This document shows positions 55,421-64,000 of a DNA stretch of 64,000 bases, piece by piece. The first letter of the stretch is position 1, and every line of letters begins with the position of its first letter. The notes beneath the pieces were generated by a model. The model was not told the origin of the DNA. It did not search any database and saw only the letters and a program-made list of their open reading frames with translations. Origin of the DNA: Amoebophrya sp. A120 (lineage: Eukaryota; Sar; Dinophyceae; Syndiniales; Amoebophryaceae). The translations under genes and the position numbers were made by a program. The DNA lies in assembly GCA_905178155.1 (NCBI GenBank), contig CAJINV010000010.1:3306587-3370586 (forward strand), read 5' to 3'.

Positions 55421-58180
55421 CTAGCAGCTGCGCACCATTCCGCGCCACTTTTTGTATTCGTTTTGCAGTTCCGGTACATTATACACGAATTCTGAGTCCC
55501 CCCATGCAGGGCCCCAGCTCGGAACGTAGTTGATGTGCGTGACGTTCCGAAGGAGCGCAATGTTGTGGGCGCCCTTGAATTCCTCCTCGAAAATCTCGAC
55601 CGCAACTGAGCAGCTGTCGGGCTTCATGAGCAGGGCGCCCAAAGCGAATGTAGCTCCGTGCGGGCCAATCATGAGGCGAGCGTCCGCGAGTGCTTCCACC
55701 TGCTCCTCCACGGAGAGCACATCGGGATCGAAGTCTTCCACCATGCACGCGTCGAGCCCGCGGGGGCTTGCGCGCTGTCCGTCATCCAACGCCAAGGCGT
55801 TTTCCTCGGCTTGCAGGGCCTGTCGCGCCTCCTCGTGATTCGTAGCCCTGCGCCGATGGTCGTGGCGATTGTAAAACAAGACGTTGCATTTTCCGCCTCG
55901 AGTAGTCTGGGAACCCGCCGTGCCCACGCCGCCGTTCGCAGTTGTGGAAGTCGCAGTCGTTCCCTCTGCTTCGTGCCCGCGTTTGTGCAACACCTGCAAA
56001 ATACGGCGGCTTGCGGATTCGATCAGGGGTGCCCTTCCACGACAACTGCTAAAACGCCGAAACTCCCCGGTCTTGTTCTGTGTTACGGCATCTAAAGTAG
56101 AACTCCCGCTCTGGCACTCGGGTAGGCCCGGATATTTTTCCTTCAGGAATCTGCAATCTAGGCCAAAGGCTTCTTCGCCCTCTGAGCCGACAACAAAAAA
56201 CACATTTTTCCCCGTGAATCGTGCTTGCTGTTGGCGATGCTCCTCCACCTCCCGATGATCTGCGGCCCGCCCCGTCTGATACTCCGGGGGTGTATCAGCT
56301 CGGATGTAGTTGTTGCCGCCGAGCATTTGCCGGTAAAGATAGGGCAGCTTCGAGACACCTTCCGAACGGCTTCCAAATTTTTTCTGCAGGACGAGAATAC
56401 TGCCCTCATGGTCATGGCGTTCTCAACACTGGACCAACCTCAACTGGAACAGCATCTTGCACTCCGTTGCTTAAACTAAAACTGAAGATGCCAATGCCTG
56501 TAAGCATGATCATAGGCAGATTTAGAACAAAAATAAGGCGAAAAACAAGCAATAGTCTTTTCTACGTACGCCGTGCTGCAGGTTAGCATGACGCAAAGAA
56601 TGGCACATAAAGATATCGGCTCCTACTCTGTGTAACTTTTTGACCAAAATGGGATTGCCACGCAGCGGCGGTTCGGAGTCGTGCGGTAGCACGAACATGT
56701 TTAACCAGGTCGAATCTTGCATCGCAAACAGTTGCAGTTGAGATTGTTCCAGCTGGGCAACATGCCATACGGGAGTGGCTCATCCTCGTGGTTCGACTGC
56801 GTCTGTGTGTACAAGTTAGTGCTTTCATGACCATGTCCATGATGCTATCCAAAAGAAAAGAACAGCTCGCGCACCAGGACTATTCCGTGACTTACATGTA
56901 GAATCAATCAAATATTTTCTCTTTTTGGAGCCCGTGACCTACAGGAAAATCTAAATTCGGGCTCTGGCGGGAAAACATAAAACAATATCCAGTCGTAGGA
57001 TCATCGATCTCCTGTGTTGCGTGACAACTGCCTTTGCTACGGTTATTTACCCTTACGGACTCGCCAATCATGACAAATATTGGCTCCATGTACATCTTTT
57101 ACCTACATTTTTGAAGCAACATATGCAACAACTCAAATATGACCATGTGCGCAGCTGTGTTCTGTGTGATAGCTGCTGCTGCGCATCCGCTCCGAGAGGT
57201 TGCAGCTGCTCACGCGCCAACAGCTGCGTGATATGAACCGCGAGGGCTTGCGGCATTCCCTCGTAAGGGTTCCAGATATCGTCAAAATAGTTCAACACGA
57301 ACAAATTTTCCTGGACCGGCGCACCGCTCGCATTTACATTTTCCTGGACCGGCGCACCGCTCAAATTTTCCTGGACCGGCGCATTTTCTGCTGCGTAGTG
57401 CGGTGGCGAAACTTCTCCGATGATTTTCTTGGGAATGCGTACGGCAGTTTCTTTTGCCGCGAAACGGTTCAGCAACACCAAGTCAGAAGCCTCATCCACC
57501 TGCCACTCGCAATCCGCCTCCAGGGCCCAGCTCCAATCTTCATCCGTCGGTTGCCCGTCGCCGTCGCCAGGCTGACTCCGTGCTGCCGGCACTTTGACAA
57601 AAGTCAAGTTTCTTCCCCAACAATACGCACCCATTCCCAGCTTCTCAATCTTGTTGCCGGTGACATTCAGGTGTGGCCCACTGCACTGCAACCATGCGGT
57701 GGCGTTCCGTCCCGAGGAAAAGTGCCCACAAAGCACGACCGAATTGTGTTTGTACCGTTCCAGGAAGCCGGACCCGAAGTGCGCGTCGCAAAGATCGGCA
57801 ACATGCGACTCATGATCCGCTCCCGCATGCAGGCCCCGACGCCCAATTCCAGTTGCAACGGCAGTCGTGTCTCTGGTCTTGCTCACCTCACCCAAGAACG
57901 CTGACTTGCCCGGCTGCTCGTGCCGCAGTGCTCCGCGACCGCCGGCGAAATTCCGACGCCTCACTTCGCGCTGAGAGTGGCTGACAAGGGCCCCCGGTGC
58001 ACCTTTCTTCATGCCGTCAGGCCACACATAGCCAGACACGCCAAGAATGGTGGAGCCGAGAGCAGCTTCATCTTGCTCCCCAGATGAGAGAAGGACACGA
58101 GGCAGGGCACTCCACTCCGTCACGAGGGCCAACAAGGCGGGCCCAACACTACTTCTTGTTCTGCCTTGTTTCGACGTCAT
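55421..58180 (-). CDS. GT61 family glycosyltransferase
   Basis: The last exon (about 56420-55421) holds NVLFYNRHDHRRRATNHEE, then VEEQVEALADARLMIGPHGA and TFALGALLM, the GT61 core: 'R....R.i.N', then 'eqv.....a.vlIGpHGA.Ltn'. GT61 includes plant xylosyl and arabinosyl transferases and animal EOGT, all ER/Golgi. The N-terminal segment (58180-57085) has LNYFDDIWNPYEGMPQALAV, in the place of the family's 'N.yH...d' motif, and three GAPVQEN repeats. A middle segment (about 56850-56590) reads QLFAMQDSTWLNMFVLPHD in one frame. The segment around GYVWPDGMKKGAPGAL resembles a segment of the LARGE-like gene to the right. The ATG at 58180 is the first in frame; no membrane anchor is evident. Introns near 57080-56860 and 56580-56425 are inferred. 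Confidence 0.65.
57306..57382 (-). repeat. In-frame coding tandem repeat in GT61
   Basis: TTTTCCTGGACCGGCGCA occurs three times and encodes repeated GAPVQEN units separated by short Leu/Ser or Asn/Ala links. It lies in a linker of the GT61 N-terminal segment. Confidence 0.85.
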
Positions 58181-60215
58181 GATAACTTTGTCACACCTCT
58201 CTTCGGTGCAACAGGACTGATGAAAAATGCAGGATTAGAAATTGTCGCACAATCGACTAATCGCTATGACAGTGTCGCCAGCTTTGTGTCGCTTTGCTTC
58301 TTACGTGCGAAACTCGAGTAAAAAGCAGGGTGAAAAAAGGCCGTGGATGACGAAAACTAGCTTGCTATAATGGTGCCGTCTAAAGATGAGTGAAGAAAAA
58401 CAAATGACTTAGTTGGGTCCCTTAACGATGATGGGGTCAACAAAGACAAACAAATTACGAATGCGAACGCGTGGGTCGTACCCGATGTCGGTAAGGGTAA
58501 TGCTGCTGCTGGTAGGAAAACTCGAACGGAAAGTCGGTACCGCACAACTGTTTTATGAAAAACACAAAAGGGGGCGAACGGCATGAAAGCAAGACGATGG
58601 CGCTAACGAGGTACGTATTATTTCTATACGAAATGTTGAAAATAGTTCTATTCATATTCTACTTTGCTGCACGAAGTCCTTATATTCGAACGATCCGCAA
58701 ACTCACACCGAAGATGGTGCTAGGAATGAAGCCGCAAACATCAAGTTCAAAGCACCGAAAAATGTCACAAATGCGCGAGCAGCAGTACAACTGGGACTGA
58801 CACAACGAAAAAAAGTTAGTTAGTACGTTATTTTTGTGCGCGAACGAGGAGTGCACTGTTAGAAAGGACGAACGGACGGCAGACCGAAAACGAAACGAAA
58901 CAAGAATCAAACCAAGCAGAAAAGTGCTGTCTGTTGACTAATCAAACATACTTATCTTTTTTGAGTGCGACTGCGATCTATTTCAAAGAGACGAAAAACA
59001 TTGGAAGGCACTTGCTTTAACGTCACAAGGAGGAACTTTTCCTCCCTAATTCCAGTCTGACTGTCTTGCTCTAAACAGGTTTTGTATGGGCAGCACGTCA
59101 GGACGACGAGGGAAAACACCACGACCGAGTACTATAGAGATAAAAACTAGGGTTTATGGTTTAGCCACATGCATTGCGCGATCCTGAGGTTTCTTGAAGC
59201 GCACGATTTCCCGGCCACGTGGACGAAAGTCTCATACTGTTGATGCCTGGTTGGGCACCGCGTTGTAATTGTAATTGTATGTTCATCCTTTACAACTTCC
59301 GCTAGTGCATGAAGCTGTAGATTTAGCGCACGCACAAGCCTGTGGTTGATTTGATGTAAAGAAGTCGTTTTCTACTACCTCTTCTAGTCGAGATGTTGTT
59401 GTTCCATCGAGCTTGTCTTATGTTGCAACAACCACCTCCGTTCTTCGGAAACTAGTAGTGGAGCAGGGATATAAAATTGAAGCAGTGCTGAAACAGATGA
59501 AACCGATTGTAAAAACTGGGGTACAGCTATATTATTTTTTACTTGCGCTTTTTCTATTTTCATTTCAGTTGCGTATTTCTTGGGATCCAATAAATGCCGC
59601 GGTGAAAGCATTGAAGAATTGTTAAAAGCAAGTACGAGATGAAGTTTGAGTGTTGTCTCTTGCACCCTTCCAGACCTTTTTGTAATCTACCTGCAATGTT
59701 AGTGGGTGCGCAGCAGGAGTAGCGAAGGTAGAGAGCATCAAATTGATGCTCTAGTCCAACCACTCCGAAGCTGCTCCAGAGGGAGCCACAGGCAGAGCGG
59801 AAGGGCCACGAGGACGGACGGGGGGAGAAATCCGTAATGTGATAGGGGAATGCCAAATTAGTAAGTAAATGCGAGGTTCAGAAAAAAAAAATGTTGGAAT
59901 AGAAATCATGCACCCTGCGCAAATTTTCCTAATCGTGATGGTCTCGCAGTTATCGAAATAGGTATGGCTAAGGCTAGGATAAAACGGCTAATGTTAAAAA
60001 TAGAAAAAACAATAACAATTAGCTTTGCGCTGTTAGTTATGCATACCCCTACGTAGCAGCTGCGCCAGTGCCGATTACGTATTGAAACTATAAAAAACGC
60101 TGCGCACTGCTATGATGGGGTCGCCCTTGCTAGAGAAGAAAACAAACTTGCTACATGAAGTGCAGTTTTCGTGTCCTTAATCGTTTTGGCTGTTTCGACA
60201 CCTCGCGAACCAGTT
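58181..60215. repeat. Spacer with repeats R7 and R2
   Basis: The part 58845-59215 matches 62605-62790 in pieces (GAACGGACGG-AGACCGAAAACGAAA, GAGGGAAAACACCACGACCGAG). The part 59225-59830 is R2 copy 3, closest to 13780-14350. The rest (58181-58840 and 59831-60215) holds no gene I can support. Confidence 0.55.
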
Positions 60216-62134
60216 TCACGACGCTGTCGGCAACTCTCCCTCTGCAAACTCAATCGCCGAACCCAAAAAAGGTATCAGCCTGTGCATGCAAGTCTTCCAC
60301 TTCCCGTTTCCGAGGAAGCCAGTGCTGTTCCACCAAGGCTGCGACAAGGTGCGCCCGCAGTTGAAATGCGCTAGACGAAGCACTTTCCCAATCCCTTCTG
60401 TCTCGCACATGCCGGAAAATCCCCCGCACATCTCGTTGTTCCAACTGACGTCGAGCACTTGCAGGCCCTTCGGAAAAATTTCAGTAGGCTTCTCAGCCTC
60501 GTAGCCTTCGCCGGAGTAGACCAGCAGCACCAGGTGGAGCACGAACTGATCCGGAAAAGGTGGCTCCAGGAGGCCAGTTTGTTTGTGGTGGTCCGGCAGT
60601 GAGAGCTTTTTCGCAAGCTGAGCTGCCCCCATCATTGATTCCAACCAAGTCTTCCCCGCCGGCCCCTTCTGCCGCATTTGTCTGAAGTTTTGAACCATCA
60701 CCCCGGTATTAATCTTGTCGCCGAGTTGATGGGTGGGACGCCACGTGCCAAGGACCAGCGACTCATTGTCCCAGGCGCTCAGCAACTCCACGAGGGGCGC
60801 ACTTACCACGACATCGGTGTCAAGGACGACGCAACGCGCGACACTCGGAAAAAGTTCGAACAAGAACAATTTTGTGAAGCCACCAATTCCAGTCTCGTGC
60901 TCGGGGTTTACATGCATGCTTTTGATGTGGTTTTCGATTCCTTCCAGAACTTTGCCTTCGACGAGTACGGTCTCCACTTGCAGACCGTGCAGCGCAGCGG
61001 ACTGACGTACGATCGCATCGAGGTTCTTGTCCGTCACGTATCGAGTGCAAATATCATGTCTGGGTCGGGAAAGAATGCAAGCTTTGTAAAAGTAATGCTA
61101 AACCACCTCCAATTAATGCGTACTGTTGCGGAATTACGTCCTGTTCCGGAATTAACACAGTTTCTCGTTCGTGTTACGCACCACACGACTGTTAAAAAAT
61201 CTGTCATGCTTGCCAGGCTGCGTACTTTAGGCGTGATTTTATCAGTCGTGCATCGGCTTGATAACCTTGCAGACCCAGGCACATTTGCGATTAGTATCGC
61301 GACATGCAACGCAATCGGGGCACTCTGATTTCGCTGCTGTACGCCAAGTGAATAGAGCAGGGCCTGCACCTCCCGCCTTGTTGCTGAGGACTCTTCGCCC
61401 ATCGCAACAATGCACACGTCGGAGGCTGATTCGGGCACGGGCTGGGCGAACGTCGTTTCGGTAGCGTTCCATCTGCCATGCAACGATCCGACGCTACGCC
61501 GCACCTTGCTGATCCGACCGCGACTCGGCAAGCCGAATATGCATTGCCCAAGAGGGGGGTGTTGATGAAAATGCGCGTGCGCGTCAGTGTGTTCGTTGCT
61601 TTCATGGTTTGCGCCATCACATGTTAACATAGCGGAACTTATGTGTCTGTCTACATGTGGCCGCAATCATAGGCCACAAGCCTATCAAATTCAAAAGCAG
61701 AGCCGCGATGGCCTTGGAAAATACTTACATTTCTTCCATTTTGAGCACCCCCCCCTCGGCGACGACATACCAACGCCCTTCGCTCGGTCGGGTTTGTCAG
61801 TCGGCCAGACGTAGCCGTACACATGAAGGTGGGAGGGGGTAGCTCCCCCGCACTGCTTAGAAAATAGAAGCGTAGGCCAGAATGCGTCCCATTGAGTCGC
61901 AACCATGAGCACCCACGGGAACGGCCGCGGCGCCAAGCTGCCTTTCGCCTTCGTCATTTGTGATGGCTTTCGCGAGAAGCCGGGTTTGGACATTTTCTGT
62001 TGTTCCGGTTGAAGGTGTTGAAGATCTACTTTTTCCCGGGACGATCTTGAACAGGTACAGTAAGAAGACAAACTGAAGCCTGCTCCACCCAAATTTTGGA
62101 AAACAAACACAGCAAGCAGGCACGACACGGGCAA
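60216..62134 (-). CDS. LARGE-like GT8 glycosyltransferase
   Basis: Exon 1 (up to 62134, ending 61729) holds LLAVFVFQNLGGAG and a YGYVWPTDKPDRAKG segment shared with the GT61 gene; it ends at a GTAAGTAT donor. A 78-bp GT-AG intron (61728-61651) follows. Exon 2 carries SDVCIVAMGEESSATRREVQ and APIALHVA, and an inverted-repeat element interrupts it. It resumes at YVTDKNLDAIVRQSA, then FPSVARCVVLDTDVVVSAPL with the DTD metal motif, then GDKINTGVMVQNFRQMR, and stops at 60216. The order matches GT8 enzymes of the LARGE type, whose 'lhfHlitD' strand is the one split by the element. LARGE-type domains add xylose or glucuronate in the Golgi. No ATG opens exon 1; a CTTTTAG acceptor near 62143 suggests an upstream exon. 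Confidence 0.75.
61046..61289 (-). mobile_element. Introner-like element, family A (copy A3)
   Basis: The ends are TGCAAATATCATGTCTGGGTC (plus, left) and the inverted form CAGACCCAGGCACATTTGCG at the right; length 244 bp. GTATCG occurs just outside both ends (61038-61043 and 61294-61299). The interior holds AATCTGTCATGCTTG, as in other copies. In the gene, ALHV and VTDKNL are separated only by this element. Exact removal with one repeat copy leaves a one-base frame error; a frame-true join gives ALHVAYVTD. Confidence 0.75.
61651..61728 (-). other. Canonical GT-AG intron of the LARGE-like gene
   Basis: On the minus strand AAGAAAT|GTAAGTATTTTCC is the donor and CACATGTAG|ACAGACAC the acceptor. 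The phases agree and the frame continues (KKY-RHISSA). It shows that ordinary spliceosomal introns exist beside the inverted-repeat elements. Confidence 0.6.
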
Positions 62135-62279
62135 GGCAAACTAAAAGAGCCGGGGCGGGGGCTACGGAAAGTGACTTGCTAACTTATAAATAGTACGCGA
62201 GGCCCGACAGGTCGAGTTGGTCTTTGTTCATCGGGGGGGAGGTAGCACAGTAGTAAAAACTGGAGCTGTAGTTGTAGTT

Positions 62280-62790
62280 GGTACGTAAGCGCATCACGAC
62301 GAATGTTGTATATCGCAGCGTGCTAAAACTTTTTGCTGTTCGTATAGTAGATTAAGTAATAACGGGCATTTGATCTTTTTCGGATACGAAGTACCGAGAA
62401 GTGAGGACGACAGGTTGCAGGACGACATCTGCGAGAAAGGACAGAGACTTCGCTGTTGAACCTAAAGGAACGTAGCTGGACAAAACCGAAAGTCAAACAA
62501 AATCACTGTCTGCAAGATGGGAGTGGCGCACAAGAACGATAGGTTCGCACACTGCATCTCAACATCCAGCTTCTTGTTTTTTCTTTCCTTTGTATAGAAA
62601 ACTGTGTTGAACGAGCACGAGGAATGCACCTTTAGAAACAACGAACGGACGGAAGACCGAAAACGAAAAGAAACAGGACGAGGGAAAACACCACGACCGA
62701 GAACTTCTATAGAGATGTTGAAAGCTACCAGAATGCATTGCGAAAAGATCCTGAGGCTTTACTAAGCGCATGATCTCCATCAATACGATG
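62280..62790. repeat. Repeats R1 and R7 upstream of the LARGE-like gene
   Basis: The part 62280-62575 matches 3855-4215 (R1), and 62605-62790 matches parts of 58845-59215 (R7). They lie side by side here but apart elsewhere. Confidence 0.6.
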
Positions 62791-64000
62791 ACCAGATTTG
62801 GCGACGAGACTCGAAACACGATTCTGAATTGCATTTGCAACGAGAAAACAAGCACTTACATACTACCTTTGGCGCTGAGTTGTAGGTTGGCACATATGAA
62901 TGGTCAAAAGAGCTTCATAACGAGAATCAGCGAATGTTCCACTGAGTGAAAAAACCGAACAGCTTTCACAAAAAATATTTTTGCTCTTGAGTACCCGCGG
63001 AGAATCCTCAACAGCACGAGCATCAGCGAGATGACAAAGATCTATAAATTTTGGAGAAAAAGGTCAAACACGCATGTGAAACAGGCTAACGTTTAGACCG
63101 GACATATTTGTAATAGCATCGAGATTCAGTACTTTTCCTTTTCAACAAAAAGATGATTTTTCTTCCAACAGCGATTTGTTCGAGGGTATTTTATGTCGTT
63201 GACTCACTCACCACCGAAGTGGGTGCCTTCGCCTGAGCCGGTGAACAAGAGTGCATTGAAGTCCCAACTTTCTCTTCTTTCAAAGTTGCATTCTTTCTTT
63301 CATCATTCTTTTTTATTTTTCATTTTCTGTTTTTTGTTCTTTCTAAAAGTTCACACTTGTCTTGCGGTTTCTCTTGCTTCCTTCGAATTTGTAATGCGTA
63401 TTTTGTAGCTTGACTTTCGAGAGCTGTTAACTGACGGGTCGAAAAATATATAGTAATATTCTTGCCTACCGTGATATCTTTAAGCGCAAGGTCTACTACA
63501 AAATGGGTCCTGTTTGCATTACAAATTTCAAAGTCATCCAATCTGTCATGCTGGATACAAGGATGGCAAATCTGGGGCATTCGTGTTCTGTTCGCGAAAC
63601 AGGATAAGTCGGGCATATTCGTCCAGGAGAGCATTACAAATTTTAAGGATGTAAAATCTGTCATGCTTGTGGCCGTTCTGCTCGCTTTTGCCAAGGTATC
63701 CTTTCCCATGCAGTTTTCAAACGTTTAGGGCTTTTTGTACACGAACGATTAAGAAAACAAGAGAAGAAAAACATCAACATCGCACACCGTCCTAAGTGCA
63801 ACAGCACACAGGAAGGCAATACGAACAATTTGTATTGTTCCTGTTCGCCCCTCTTTGCATGAACTTGTTCTGATTCTTGAAGCCTACGTTTTTCGACGTT
63901 TATAACTGGGGGCTTTACAACTTCAAGATCAGACCTTGTTTTGCATTTTACAAAAAAACAAAAACAAAATCATGCGCGCCCGGCACCATGGCGAAGAGGT
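62791..64000. other. Right-end region without recognised gene
   Basis: No gene is supported. At 63500-63545 and 63633-63672 a unit GCATTACAAATTT...AATCTGTCATGCT occurs twice as a direct repeat; its last part is the same motif found inside the family A elements, so a decayed relative may lie here. The ORF across it (63320-63709, minus) shows only this repeat. Confidence 0.4.

Noticed and set aside
1-64000. Dinoflagellate spliced-leader relics and rRNA genes
   Set aside because: Looked for as evidence of the lineage; none was noticed by eye, so the placement rests on weaker signs.

Overview
The window is nuclear DNA of a protist eukaryote. Genes are split by introns, some with clear GTAAGT donors. 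Most spacers hold dispersed repeats, and there is a LINE retrotransposon and several short inverted-repeat elements. Every gene I could recognise lies on the minus strand, as in the one-way gene arrays of dinoflagellates. Short inverted-repeat elements sitting as introns inside open frames also fit an introner-rich alveolate (dinoflagellate or syndinian such as Amoebophrya). That placement is inference; I saw no spliced-leader relic or rRNA that would settle it.

The genes form one theme, glycan building and trimming. From left to right, all read leftwards: the end of a GT8-like gene with a possible membrane-anchor 5' part (1-3226); a GT31 domain followed by a GT-D type domain, probably one protein (6526-11588); a GT25-like gene (17425-19207); two tandem GT32 genes (22727-24847 and 28653-30773), each trailed by a conserved Cys-rich ORF; a GH47 alpha-mannosidase with a membrane anchor, spread over about 10 kb and carrying a LINE (32577-42444); a LicD-type protein (44820-48570); a TPT-family nucleotide-sugar transporter (49019-52351); a GT61 fragment (54150-54362) and a long GT61 gene (55421-58180); and a LARGE-like GT8 gene (60216-62134). 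A transporter, transferases, a LicD protein and a mannosidase could plausibly act together in the ER/Golgi on surface or secreted glycans.

Three further patterns stand out. First, at least six short elements with terminal inverted repeats (families A and B) sit inside gene bodies. Removing the element with one copy of any short direct repeat rejoins the reading frame in five of six; the sixth rejoins if one more base is lost. They therefore behave as introns. Second, the spacers and 5' flanks are homologous to one another, and a motif about 110-270 bp upstream of four gene starts recurs, as if the array grew by copying one cassette with different catalytic domains. Third, most loci carry a 1-2 kb GC-rich block between or beside coding exons.

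Exon limits were set by hand from protein motifs, frame continuity and splice-like sites. Multi-exon genes are given as whole loci, with the exons listed in the evidence.
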